A DNA stretch of 22,254 bases from an uncultured Oscillospiraceae bacterium. Lineage in GTDB: Bacteria; Bacillota; Clostridia; Oscillospirales; Oscillospiraceae. Below are positions 1-8,270 of this stretch, piece after piece. Made by a program: the position numbers and the translations under genes. Location: assembly GCA_910587785.1 (NCBI GenBank), contig CAJUOA010000052.1:1-22254 (forward strand), read 5' to 3'. A model generated the notes under the pieces. The model worked only from the letters and a program-made list of their open reading frames with translations, was not told where the DNA came from and made no database searches. Each line of letters opens with the position of its first letter. The first letter of the stretch is position 1.

Positions 1-54
1 TTGTTTGGAGAAAGATCCTTCCTGTCCATCGCTAGCTATTTGCGGATAGGCTCT

Positions 55-1216
55 ATGAAAGCGGTCCTGAATTCTCCCCGGCATCCTGAATACGGCGATA
101 TCACCGTCCCTTTTCCCATTCCCCGAGATGAGTATGACAGGACCATGGACCTGCTAGACGGGTTGGGAATCGGGGATGTGCTTCGTCAGGACTGTCACAT
201 CGCCGTGTTGGAGAGCGATTACCCCGCCCTCGCTCGACTGGAGGGCGCGGTGGTCAATGTGGACGAGCTGGACTGTCTTGCCAAACATATGGACAGCTTT
301 TGCGAGAGCGAGGACCACCAATTTCTTGCTATGGCGCACAAACTGGATATTTCCAGCATCCGGGATTTCATTAATCTGACGCTCTGCTACCAGCAGGCCA
401 CAGTCATCACCGATTTCTCTAATCTGGAGAAAATCGGGAAAGATCACATTCTGACCGTGAACTTTGGAATACCACTGGAGGAATATCAGGCGGTAGACGG
501 AAGAAAAGAGGCCCTCCAGCTCATCCAGGACGGCGACGGAACGATTACCCCTTACGGTGTGGTGTACGATAACGGAATGGAATTGGAGCAGGTCTATGAC
601 GGTATGCGGTTCCCGCCATATATTGATGGCCCCACTATTCTGGCGTGGGAAGCGGCGGATGGTGCCGGAAGGATGCTTTTGCCTGCCGATGTCAGACCGG
701 CAGCTCCAGCGGGCGCAGATTCGTGCTGGTATCGAAAACCCGGAAACGCCTTTGACGCTCGAAATGGACGACCTGCCGGATGAGGCCGCTGGCGCGCTGG
801 ACTTGGATCACTTGACGGTCAGAGACCTGCCGGATTTGAACCGGCTGTGCCAGGCCATTGAGCAAATGAGCAAGGCAGACAGAGAAAAGCTGGGCGCGCT
901 GGTGCAGTTGACGGAATCTCCGAGTATAAAGGAAGTCTGCCGGTTGGCGGAAAATCTGGATCAGTTTGGCTTGATCCCCGGCGTCTTCACCCCGGAGGAG
1001 TACGGCAAGTATATGATTCGGGAGTCGGGCCACTTTGCATATGACGAGAATCTGGAAGAATTCTACGATTTTCGAAGCTATGGTGAGAAGTGCATCCTGC
1101 ATGAGGGCGGGCAGTTTACCGAGTTTGGTTATGTGGTCAGCTACGGCCCGATGACGTTGGCGGAGCTGGTGCAGAACGATTCTGCGGAGCAACACCAGTG
1201 GGAGCAGGGAATGTAG
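55..1216 (+). pseudogene. ArdA-like antirestriction-type protein, interrupted by a +1 frameshift
   Basis: The first part is read from ATG 55, which follows a weak TAGG ribosome site and opens with MKAVLNSPRHPEYG, a start I recognise from ArdA-like proteins of Firmicute conjugative elements. That frame runs into a stop at 783. The family-like C-terminal half (for example TPEEYGKYMIRESGHF and FTEFGYVVSYG) lies in the next frame and ends at 1216. Skipping one base at about 682 joins the two as LL-LPMSDRQ and gives about 386 residues, the same size as the intact relative at 3407. ArdA proteins are acidic DNA mimics that inhibit type I restriction enzymes during DNA transfer; that role is inferred here. 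The downstream piece could be translated alone from ATG 689, and the upstream frame is also open back to the window edge. The frameshift may be real decay or a base-calling error. Confidence 0.7.
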
Positions 1217-1239
1217 ACTTGAGAGGGAAGGTGAAATGA

Positions 1240-1818
1240 TTGAACACCAGCGCTTATGAAACTCCCAGGACAATGATCCTGACGCTTGCAACTCTGGAGC
1301 GGGCCGACACCCTGATCCTCCCCGCCTCTGCGGCACAACTGAATCGTGCCCAAAAAGTTCTTGAGATCGATGATTTTTCCGAGGCGGTGATCGCTGGCAT
1401 CGAATATGCGTCCCCCAGTTTGAGCCGGTTGATCCCTGCGGGCACGGCCACCGTAGAGGATCTCAACGAACTGGCCCACTGCCTCCAGCAAATCGATGCG
1501 GAGGGCGAGACGGCAAAATACTGCGCTGCACTGGAGGTGGAGAGGCCGTCCACCTTCTCCGAGGCCCTCGACATGGCGGTCAATGTGGACGACTACGAAC
1601 TGGTGCCTGAAGACGGGTGGGAATATGGCCGGGAAGCCCTTCGCCGCATTGGTGCAGATGATGAACTGCTGGAAACCATCGACGGCTATACCGATTTTGA
1701 GCAGTTGGGCAGGGCCATGATGGAGGAGGACGGCGTTCGCCGGACGGAGTTTGGCCTGGTTCGCCGGTTGAGTTCCCCCTTCGAAGAACAGCTCGAAATG
1801 GGACAGCAGATGCAATAA
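1240..1818 (+). CDS. Single-module ArdA-like antirestriction-type protein
   Basis: This 192-residue acidic protein starts at TTG 1240, seven bases after a GAGAGGGAAGGTG ribosome site; no in-frame ATG fits the family better. Its body (LNELAHCLQQIDAEGE, then ALEVERPSTFSEALDMAV, then RRTEFGLVRR) aligns by eye with the C-terminal half of the 385-residue protein at 3407 (ILELAQCLQHLDERGE, ALEVSNCMDLSKMVSLAG, VITEYGLLQR). It is therefore a one-module version of the same family. It lies 23 bases after the frameshifted first gene in the same operon. A role in protecting transferred DNA from host restriction is an inference from family membership. The end, MGQQMQ, resembles the Gly-Met tails of its neighbours. 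Confidence 0.75.
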   Translation: MNTSAYETPRTMILTLATLERADTLILPASAAQLNRAQKVLEIDDFSEAVIAGIEYASPSLSRLIPAGTATVEDLNELAHCLQQIDAEGETAKYCAALEVERPSTFSEALDMAVNVDDYELVPEDGWEYGREALRRIGADDELLETIDGYTDFEQLGRAMMEEDGVRRTEFGLVRRLSSPFEEQLEMGQQMQ

Positions 1819-1890
1819 AAATCCTGTAGCTTTTCGTCAAAATCTGTAGTATGTATTATGACTATCCAAACAAGAAGGAAGTGAGATCAA

Positions 1891-2682
1891 TTGAGTATCA
1901 ACATTTACAAGGACCAGATGGAGCGCGGAACGCTGTTCGGCAAGCCGGTGCTGTTCACCGAGCAGGACATTCCGCGCGAGTCGGTTCCGGACGGCTGGTT
2001 CTGTTACGACCTGTGCGGGAACGACCGGCACCCGGACGAGCCCACCGAGCTGATGGACCGCGTCCTCTGGGAGCGCCTCGGGACCGTTCTCTCCCCCGCG
2101 CCGCTGAAACGCGCCTCCACCGAGGTCAGAAAGATCAAGGACGCCCTCGTTCTGAGCGGGGAGATGACCTCCCTGAACGCTTTCTGTCAGGAGCAGGGCC
2201 TCGCCTGCCCCAGCGACCCCCGGAAATACATTCTGCGTCCCGCTTCCGCACAGGAGGCGGGATTATTCTATTCCGAGATGGATCAGGAACAGGATGCCAT
2301 GGCGGGAACGGTGGGTCATATGCGGTTCTACTTTGACAGCGAAGGGACGTTCTGCCACAGCTGGCAGCCCCACAATGACGACCGCTTCAACACGCCGGAG
2401 TTCAAATCTGCCCTCCAGGAATTCGTAGACGAGATGCGTGAGCGCGGGCCGCTGCACGGCGGCGCTTCCATGCGCCGGTGGTGCTATCAGAATCCTGCCG
2501 GGGAGATCGGGCGGGAGCAGGTCGGGTTTGTTGCGGAGACGGAGGAATACCGGTTCTGCCTGCGTTGTACGGCGCTCGACGGCGATTACGGGTACCTCTA
2601 CTGCTACGACCTGAACGAGCAGAGATTGGCAATGACAGACCAGGAGGCTCAGAGCCCGAAAATGGAAATGGGAGGAATGTGA
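1891..2682 (+). CDS. LPD28-like domain protein of a conjugative element
   Basis: This 263-residue protein starts at TTG 1891, after a GAAGGAAGTGAG ribosome site. Its first 80 residues (GKPVLFTEQDIPRESVPDGW, then CYDLCGNDRHPDEPTEL, then VLWERLGTVLSPAPL) resemble the LPD28 domain found in large polyvalent and accessory proteins of mobile elements. The rest has no family I can name. It is rich in acidic and aromatic residues and carries several cysteines in the last third. The protein ends in KMEMGGM. Its stop is three bases before the next ATG, so the two genes are probably translationally coupled. The molecular role is unknown; the context suggests an accessory function in element transfer or defence evasion. 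Confidence 0.7.
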   Translation: MSINIYKDQMERGTLFGKPVLFTEQDIPRESVPDGWFCYDLCGNDRHPDEPTELMDRVLWERLGTVLSPAPLKRASTEVRKIKDALVLSGEMTSLNAFCQEQGLACPSDPRKYILRPASAQEAGLFYSEMDQEQDAMAGTVGHMRFYFDSEGTFCHSWQPHNDDRFNTPEFKSALQEFVDEMRERGPLHGGASMRRWCYQNPAGEIGREQVGFVAETEEYRFCLRCTALDGDYGYLYCYDLNEQRLAMTDQEAQSPKMEMGGM

Positions 2683-2685
2683 ACC

Positions 2686-3414
2686 ATGCAGATGATACCA
2701 AAAGGCTGGCTGGAGTTTCTGCGGGAGCAGTACCCGGTGGGTAGCCGGATCAGGCTCCGTGAGATGGGCAACGACCCCGACCCGGTCCCTCCGGGCACCA
2801 TGGGGACGCTGCAGTTCATCGACGACGCTGGAACTTTCCACACCGCATTTGACAATGGTCGTGGCCTCGGCCTGATCCTGGGCGAAGACAGCTTTACCGT
2901 CCTGCCGCAGATTCAGACGCTGAAGCTGTTCATGCCTCTGACAGCGGACTACTACGAGCCGGACGAGTGGGGCGATATGCCCGAGGAGTGCGACTTTCTG
3001 GATGGCCGCGCCCTGTGTGCGTATGAGGACAGCATCCTGGCCTCCCTGCTCAAGGAGCGGGCCCCGGAGGAGGCGGAGCGCGGCCTGATGCTCTATTACG
3101 GTGAGGCGGACAGCGTCAATAGCAAGGTGCAGTCCTACGTGTTCACCGTGGAGGAGCGGGACGGACAGCTCTGGGGTGTGGCGGAGTGCAAGGTGCAGGG
3201 CCAGCTGACGCCGGAGGAACTGGACAAACTCAAAGAGGCCGTTACCGGTCAGGCTTCAGACGGCCTGGGCGAGGGCTGGGAACAGCGTCCCATCCAGGTC
3301 GGAGGCGGTGAGTTGTATGTCCACCTGTGGCAGGGCGATGGCTGGAGCATCATGACGGAGCAGGACCGCTTTCCTAAACAGCAGCAGGAGCAGGGAGGGA
3401 TGACCTTTGGCTAA
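2686..3414 (+). CDS. DUF4314-like N-terminal domain protein
   Basis: This 242-residue protein starts at ATG 2686; its GGAGG ribosome site is formed by the last codons of the previous gene. Residues 1 to about 70 match the DUF4314 pattern: a Gly-Ser-Arg-hydrophobic-Leu strand, MGNDPDPVPPGTMGTL, a DDAGTFH turn, then FDNGRGLGLILGED. This is a small beta-rich domain common in Firmicute conjugative elements and without a known function. The C-terminal 160 residues are acidic and of unknown family, ending in EQGGMTFG. The stop overlaps the TTG start of the next gene by eight bases, which supports one tightly coupled operon. Confidence 0.75.
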   Translation: MQMIPKGWLEFLREQYPVGSRIRLREMGNDPDPVPPGTMGTLQFIDDAGTFHTAFDNGRGLGLILGEDSFTVLPQIQTLKLFMPLTADYYEPDEWGDMPEECDFLDGRALCAYEDSILASLLKERAPEEAERGLMLYYGEADSVNSKVQSYVFTVEERDGQLWGVAECKVQGQLTPEELDKLKEAVTGQASDGLGEGWEQRPIQVGGGELYVHLWQGDGWSIMTEQDRFPKQQQEQGGMTFG

Positions 3415-4564
3415 AATCTTCCGCGTCTACGCCGCCAATGGCAGGGACCGCTACGCGGAGCTGGACCTCCCCGCCGGAGACTACGAGATGCTGGACCTCA
3501 TGGAGCGCCTGCGGCTGAAGCCCGGCCAGCTCCCCTATCTGGAACTTCTGGAGTGCCGGGAGGAGCACGGCTATCTGGAAAAATGCATCCACGAGCTGCC
3601 GGACATTTTCCAGCTCAACGCCCTGGCAAAAAAGTTGGCTGAGCTTACGAGTCCCCAGGATATGGCGGCGTTTGAGGGGCTGACGGGGCAAGAAATCCGA
3701 CAGAACGGATTGCCCATTCCCCTCTCCCGGCTCATCGGCTTTGCCGGCAACACAGAGGGATGCGCTTTGGCGGAGAACGTCATGACCGACTTTCAGCTGG
3801 GAAAGTTTCTGGTGGAGAACGGCTTTCTTCCCGAGACGGAGGAAATGTCAGATGCCGCCATTGCCCTGCTGGATTTCGGAAAGATCGGCAAAGAGCACCG
3901 GGAGGCGGAGGGCGGCCTCTTCACAGCCTTTGGCTATGTGGAACAGCTTCCGGAAGTACAGAATATCAGCGAAACCACGGACTTTCAGCCTAAAAGGCCA
4001 CCTTATACGGTCCTTCTCAATGTGGCAAAGTTGCCGATCCAGGAGCGTGATATGCTCCAGCTTCGGCTCCCCGCACCGGAGGAACAGCTGCAGGAAGCAC
4101 TGGACAAGCTGGGCGCGGAGAGTTGGGTGGAGGTTGCCGTTTCCATCCTGGACTGCCCCATCCCGCGCCTGAACCACACGCTGTATTTGGACGGCGAAGC
4201 GCCTCAAATCCTGGAGCTGGCGCAATGCCTGCAACATCTGGACGAGCGAGGTGAGCTGACCAAGTACAAAGCCGTTCTTGAGGTGAGCAACTGCATGGAT
4301 CTATCGAAGATGGTCTCCCTCGCCGGTGCGTTGGACGACTACTTCTTCGAACCGCAGACCGGCAGTCCGGAAGCTGTGGCGCGTGAGGAACTGAGCGTCA
4401 TTGTCAACAGCCAGGACGTGGAGACATTGCTCCCATACGTTGACCTCGTTCGTTACGGACGCGCCCTGCTGGAGCGGGACCAGGCGGTCATCACGGAGTA
4501 CGGCCTCCTGCAGCGGGAACAGACCATAGAACAGCCCCGGTTGGGCGGAATGGAGATGAACTGA
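3407..4564 (+). CDS. Two-module ArdA-like antirestriction-type protein
   Basis: This 385-residue protein starts at TTG 3407, inside the end of the previous gene, seven bases after GGAGGG. It contains two related halves. The first has FQLNALAKKLAELTSPQ, then LPETEEMSDAAIALLDFGKIG, and ends FTAFGYVEQ. The second, from about residue 198, has ILELAQCLQHLDERGEL, then LAGALDDYFFEP, and ends ITEYGLLQR. Each half closes with a Gly/acidic-x-x-Thr-x-aromatic-Gly-hydrophobic strand, the module that recurs across this operon. By family resemblance this is an ArdA-type antirestriction protein that would blunt type I restriction of incoming DNA; DNA mimicry is inferred from its acidic composition. Its TGA shares a base with the next ATG (TGATG). 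It ends LGGMEMN. Confidence 0.75.
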   Translation: MAKIFRVYAANGRDRYAELDLPAGDYEMLDLMERLRLKPGQLPYLELLECREEHGYLEKCIHELPDIFQLNALAKKLAELTSPQDMAAFEGLTGQEIRQNGLPIPLSRLIGFAGNTEGCALAENVMTDFQLGKFLVENGFLPETEEMSDAAIALLDFGKIGKEHREAEGGLFTAFGYVEQLPEVQNISETTDFQPKRPPYTVLLNVAKLPIQERDMLQLRLPAPEEQLQEALDKLGAESWVEVAVSILDCPIPRLNHTLYLDGEAPQILELAQCLQHLDERGELTKYKAVLEVSNCMDLSKMVSLAGALDDYFFEPQTGSPEAVAREELSVIVNSQDVETLLPYVDLVRYGRALLERDQAVITEYGLLQREQTIEQPRLGGMEMN

Positions 4565-5604
4565 TGCACGATGAATTCCAATATCTGACGGAGCTTCCGG
4601 GAACGCCGAAGAAGCAGTCCTGGGTGCAGGACCGGCTGGAAATATTGAGCGAGTGGGAGCGGGTGATGCTCACGGCGGTCACCGCCCAACAGCCTCCCGC
4701 CACTGCGGCGGAGGCATTCAACTGTCTGCTGTCGCTGGAATACGGCTCTGTATTCTCTGCAATGAACGGTTATGAGGACTTGGGCAGGTACCAACTTCGT
4801 GCCATGGCTGAGGACATGACGGATGAGCTGATAGAATACGCCGACCTGTACGCGCTGGGGAAGAAGTTTGAGGAAGCACACCCCGGCCAGTTTGTTGGCG
4901 AGTACTATGTGGCGTATCCATCGGAGGAAGCATCGTTTGCATTTGGCGGTCAGAGCGTCAGACTGAAGCTGGCCTCGTCCGCTGTGCCGGAGGGAGTGTG
5001 GCTGAGCCTGCCGGACTATCGGGAGCTATACGGCGCGGGCGATGAGATCGGCAAGACCGGCGTCGCGATGAAAGCCCTGCGCGTCCTCAGTCTGGAGGAA
5101 TGTACCTTGCTGGACGCCAGATGCTTCCTGCCGGAAGCGGTCAGCCTTATGAAGCAGTACGACAGCGTCACGGAGCTGGTCCGGGACGCCAGTCAGCTGG
5201 GGTGCGTCCTGGATGAGCAGGGCCAGGGAGAGCCCAACTGGCTGGAGAAGTTCGCCGCCGCTTTGGAATATGAGGGCTGTGACACGTTGAAATTTGCCCT
5301 GGACATTTCGCAAAATCTGCAATGCTATGAGTGGGCATCCTGTGAGCGACTGGCGGCTTTGGGTGCGGAGCATCTGTGCTTATGCGAAGTGCCGGAGGAT
5401 CTGATCCAATCCGGTTGTATCGATTTGCGCAGGTTCGCGAAGGACCTGCTGGAGAGCGACGGGTATATGCTGACCGGCGACGGGGAGGCGTATGTGAAAC
5501 GAAACAGGAAGGAGTTTATCTACAAACACAGCGCCAGGGACTCCCCCGGCCAGGACCAACAATCCGGTATGACTATGCAATCGGAAGGGATGGTGATGAT
5601 GTGA
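4564..5604 (+). CDS. ArdA-like antirestriction-type protein, first of a tandem pair
   Basis: This 346-residue acidic protein starts at ATG 4564 in a TGATG stop-start overlap. It is clearly paralogous to the next gene. The shared blocks are YLTELPGTPKKQSWVQDRLE against FLRLPGTMEEQTWLAEHLE, SVRLKLASSAVPEGVWLSLP against SVRLKLASPSAPEGLWLKLP, and LEKFAAALEYEGCD against LERFLAALEYESCQ. It belongs to the same broad group of ArdA-like conjugative-element proteins as its neighbours. The C-terminal 30 residues are polar and end in two Gly-Met units (QQSGMTMQ and SEGMVMM), as if the tail had been duplicated. An antirestriction role is inferred from family resemblance alone. Confidence 0.7.
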   Translation: MHDEFQYLTELPGTPKKQSWVQDRLEILSEWERVMLTAVTAQQPPATAAEAFNCLLSLEYGSVFSAMNGYEDLGRYQLRAMAEDMTDELIEYADLYALGKKFEEAHPGQFVGEYYVAYPSEEASFAFGGQSVRLKLASSAVPEGVWLSLPDYRELYGAGDEIGKTGVAMKALRVLSLEECTLLDARCFLPEAVSLMKQYDSVTELVRDASQLGCVLDEQGQGEPNWLEKFAAALEYEGCDTLKFALDISQNLQCYEWASCERLAALGAEHLCLCEVPEDLIQSGCIDLRRFAKDLLESDGYMLTGDGEAYVKRNRKEFIYKHSARDSPGQDQQSGMTMQSEGMVMM

Positions 5605-6581
5605 ACGAGTACACAGTGCCCTTTCTGCGCCTGCCGGGTACAATGGAGGAACAGACCTGGCTGGCGGAACATCTGGAGACACTGAGCGTCCGGGAATCCA
5701 TCATCCTCGCCGCCGCAGTGGAGCACAGCCCGCCCGAGACGATGGCAGACGCTGTGAACAACTTGCTTACCCTGGGCGAGTATGAAGTACTCCCGGCTGG
5801 GAGTTACGAACAGCTGGGAGCGCTCTATTTGCAGACAGCCGATGTCCCGAACGAGCAGCGGCCCGCCTTTGACAAAGGGGCGCTGGGCTGGTGGTACGCG
5901 AACGAACACCCCGGAACATTCCTTGACAGCCGTTTCTACGTCTCCTATCCGGAGCAGGACACGCCCCAACCTTACAATGGGAACCATCTCCCCACAGACC
6001 TGGAGCTGTTGGATTGGAGCGTGCGGTTGAAACTGGCCTCGCCGTCGGCCCCGGAGGGCCTGTGGCTCAAGCTCCCGGACAGTCAGGGCGAACTCGACCT
6101 GGCACGGGAGGCGTTGGGGGTCAATCATATAGAGGACAGCACCCTGCTGGAGGAAAGATGCATCCTGCCGTGCGTGCGTGACCGCGACATCGTGGATGAT
6201 TTTGCGTTCATCACCCACGCGGTCTATGAGGGCGACCGGCTGGGGGATTTCCTGAAGAAATGCAAGGAGGAAGCTGGCCTGCTGGAGCGGTTTCTGGCCG
6301 CGCTGGAGTACGAATCCTGCCAGGACCTGGGCGGAGCGGCACAGATCGCGGAAGCGATGGATTCCTATGACGTGGTCGAAGCGGACGCATTCCTGGACCG
6401 CGTGACGCGGGAGCTGAATGAGGAACCCTGGGCGAAGGCCGGGGAGGGCATTCAAAACTGCTTCGACTACGCCGCCTATGCGGAAGCCGGGGCGGCACAG
6501 CAGGGCTACAGCCTGACCCATGACGGGCGGTACTACATCCGAAAGAGCGGTGCCCAAGAGCTGGGCATGACCATGCAGTGA
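5601..6581 (+). CDS. ArdA-like antirestriction-type protein, second of a tandem pair
   Basis: I start this 326-residue protein at GTG 5601, which overlaps the TGA of the previous gene (GTGA). Its first residues, VNEYTVPFLRLPGTMEEQTW, line up with the N-terminus of the preceding paralogue. A longer open frame back to 5376 lies inside that paralogue's coding sequence and has no family support. The order of blocks matches the upstream copy: LPGT, a helical region with NNLLTLGEYEVLP, YVSYPEQD, RLKLASPSAPEG, then LERFLAALEYESCQ and GYSLTHDGRYYIRK. The pair looks like a local gene duplication that has diverged well beyond simple copies. It ends LGMTMQ, another version of the operon's shared tail. 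Confidence 0.72.
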   Translation: MNEYTVPFLRLPGTMEEQTWLAEHLETLSVRESIILAAAVEHSPPETMADAVNNLLTLGEYEVLPAGSYEQLGALYLQTADVPNEQRPAFDKGALGWWYANEHPGTFLDSRFYVSYPEQDTPQPYNGNHLPTDLELLDWSVRLKLASPSAPEGLWLKLPDSQGELDLAREALGVNHIEDSTLLEERCILPCVRDRDIVDDFAFITHAVYEGDRLGDFLKKCKEEAGLLERFLAALEYESCQDLGGAAQIAEAMDSYDVVEADAFLDRVTRELNEEPWAKAGEGIQNCFDYAAYAEAGAAQQGYSLTHDGRYYIRKSGAQELGMTMQ

Positions 6582-6591
6582 GGAAAAGAAT

Positions 6592-7041
6592 ATGGACGAT
6601 GGATTAGATTATGAAGTATCCACAAAGGTCAGATTTCTGCTGAATTATGACGGTGCGGAAGAGTTCAACACACTGCTCCTGCCGGATGTGCAGGAAGCAT
6701 TTGTCAACCACGTCAAGGAGGTCTACGAGCGGAACGATACGCTGCGCGAATATATTTCCGGCGATCTGAACTTCCGCTTCGATGGCCGCAGGGTAGATTT
6801 GGAATACGTCTTCTCATGCTGTGATGAAAATGAGGCGGAAGCGGAGAGTTTCTCCGAGTACTGTGTACGCGAGGTGCAGAGAGAACTGGAGGAATTCGGA
6901 TGCAGGCTCACGCATATTGCCTGCTCCGCAGACGAGGCGGATATGGCGTGGCTGGAGGAATTGGAGGACGCCATATTCGGTCCCAGAGGCGCTGCTGACG
7001 ATGAGCACCTTCAGCCCGAGTTTGGCGGCATGATTATGTAA
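6592..7041 (+). CDS. Small acidic conjugative-element accessory protein, unknown function
   Basis: This 149-residue protein starts at ATG 6592, ten bases after the preceding stop, with a GAGGAAAAG ribosome site. It is strongly acidic, with runs such as ENEAEAESFSEY and DEADMAWLEELEDA, and opens with an antiparallel-strand-like segment (STKVRFLLNYDGAEEF). I do not recognise a named family. Its size, charge and place at the end of the ArdA-like series suggest another DNA-mimic or accessory protein, but that is inference. It ends FGGMIM. A strong terminator follows within about ten bases, so the Gly-Met tail here is not a by-product of a ribosome site for a downstream gene. Confidence 0.7.
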   Translation: MDDGLDYEVSTKVRFLLNYDGAEEFNTLLLPDVQEAFVNHVKEVYERNDTLREYISGDLNFRFDGRRVDLEYVFSCCDENEAEAESFSEYCVREVQRELEEFGCRLTHIACSADEADMAWLEELEDAIFGPRGAADDEHLQPEFGGMIM

Positions 7042-7050
7042 TAAAACGAT

Positions 7051-7087
7051 GAGGGGCCGTTTCTCCGGAGGGACGGCCCTCTTTTTC
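7051..7087 (+). terminator. Intrinsic terminator inside the accessory operon
   Basis: The hairpin pairs GAGGGGCCGT (7051-7060) with ACGGCCCTC (7073-7081), with one bulged G, followed directly by a run of five T. It lies ten bases after the small acidic gene and only about 40 bases before the ATG of the next gene. It would separate the antirestriction-type block from the methyltransferase block or tune readthrough into it. No convincing promoter is visible between it and 7127. Confidence 0.8.
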
Positions 7088-7126
7088 TGCCCTTTTCCGG
7101 AGGATCAGCCCCGGAAAGGATCAAAA

Positions 7127-7438
7127 ATGGCAAGTGAACAGCTGAAAAACCATCTCAAACACAACTGCCTTGGCCGCAAGAACGCGGTCAAGAGCCAGGA
7201 GCTGGAGGCGGCGCTCCACATTAGCGGCAACGAACTGCGCCGCCAGGTCAACCGCCTCCGCCAGAAGAAGGTCCCGGTCTGCAGCGGTCCGGAGGGGTAC
7301 TTCTACGCCAGAAACGCGGGCGAAATCTACACCACCATCCGCAGCCTCAAGGACATGATGTACGGTCTGAGTCAGGCTGTGGACGGTCTGGAGGGCGCGC
7401 TGGAGAGCTTCGGGGAGGAAGCGGGTGGGTCCCCCTGA
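7127..7438 (+). CDS. Winged-helix-like DNA-binding protein
   Basis: I start this 103-residue protein at ATG 7127, six bases after GGAAAGGA; a longer frame back to 7049 would read through the terminator hairpin. The N-terminal 60 residues fit a small winged-helix fold: KNAVKSQELEAALHISGNEL, then RRQVNRLRQKKVPVCSGPEGYFYA, in which the last part would be the wing. The C-terminal 40 residues form a likely helical tail (IRSLKDMMYGLSQAVDGLEG). Similar small proteins sit directly before D12-class methyltransferases in Firmicute elements. It may recognise element DNA or regulate the methyltransferase. Its stop overlaps the start of the methyltransferase by three bases. Confidence 0.7.
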   Translation: MASEQLKNHLKHNCLGRKNAVKSQELEAALHISGNELRRQVNRLRQKKVPVCSGPEGYFYARNAGEIYTTIRSLKDMMYGLSQAVDGLEGALESFGEEAGGSP

Positions 7439-8253
7439 ACAGTTTTGCCAGCTGGATCGGAGGGAAGAAGCTACTGCGGGAGGAAATCGTGCGCCGGTTC
7501 CCGCTGGACTACGACCGGTACATCGAGGTCTTTGGCGGCGGAGGCTGGGTGCTGTTCCACAAGCGGCCCCGAAACGATTTTGAGGTCTACAACGATTTCA
7601 ACGACCTGCTGTCGAACCTGTTCCGCTGTGTCCGGGAAAAGCCGGATTTGCTCATCAACGCATTGCGTTATGTCCTCAACTCCCGCGCGGACTTCGAGCG
7701 TGCGCGGTTGGCGCTGCAGCAGAAAAACACGACCGACATCCAGCGGGCGGCCTGGTTCTATCAGATCATCCGGCAGAGCTATTCCTCCGGCCTCACCAGC
7801 TTTGCCAGCCAGCCCCATGACCTGTGGGACGATTTCCCGCTCATCCAGCAGTCCAGCCGGAGGCTCAAGGATGTGGTAATAGAAAACCAGGACTTCGAGC
7901 GGCTCATCCGGCACTACGACCGTCCCACAGCCTTCTTCTACTGTGATCCGCCCTACCACAAAACCGAGGGCTACTACCAGAATATCGGCGAGAGGGGGTT
8001 TACCGAAGACGACCACATCCGCCTGCGGGACCGGCTGCTCAAGATCGAGGGCAGATTTCTGCTGTCCTACAACGATGACGGCTTTGTGCGGGAGCTCTAC
8101 GACCGCCCTGGCATCGTGGTCCAGGAAGTCACGCGGCTGAACAATATGCGCCAGCGTTTCGAGGGCGGGGCACAATTCTCGGAGCTTCTCATCGCCAACT
8201 ACGACATGGACGAGCGGATGCGGGCAACGGCACAAATTACACTATTTGAATGA
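7435..8253 (+). CDS. D12-class DNA adenine N6-methyltransferase (Dam-like)
   Basis: This 272-residue protein transfers a methyl group from S-adenosylmethionine to adenine in DNA. Both hallmark motifs are visible: the cofactor-binding FGGGG at residues 33-37 and the catalytic DPPY at 171-174. The overall length and order fit the D12/Dam class. The family start (NSFASWIGGKK) requires initiation at CTG 7435, in a CTGA overlap with the previous stop; no ATG, GTG or TTG in frame lies upstream near a ribosome site. The next in-frame candidate, GTG 7489, would delete the conserved first 18 residues. No restriction partner is visible, so it is probably an orphan enzyme that marks the element against host restriction or affects its own transfer. 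Confidence 0.9.
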   Translation: MNSFASWIGGKKLLREEIVRRFPLDYDRYIEVFGGGGWVLFHKRPRNDFEVYNDFNDLLSNLFRCVREKPDLLINALRYVLNSRADFERARLALQQKNTTDIQRAAWFYQIIRQSYSSGLTSFASQPHDLWDDFPLIQQSSRRLKDVVIENQDFERLIRHYDRPTAFFYCDPPYHKTEGYYQNIGERGFTEDDHIRLRDRLLKIEGRFLLSYNDDGFVRELYDRPGIVVQEVTRLNNMRQRFEGGAQFSELLIANYDMDERMRATAQITLFE

Positions 8254-8270
8254 GAAAGGACAGGAAACAC

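Noticed and set aside
673..700. Programmed +1 frameshifting at the break in the first gene
   Set aside because: No stop codon, slippery codon or stimulatory structure of a known type is seen at CTT-TTG-C, so a plain insertion is simpler.
5520..6557. Minus-strand frame of 345 codons
   Set aside because: It is antisense to the tandem antirestriction-type genes, with no start context and no family.
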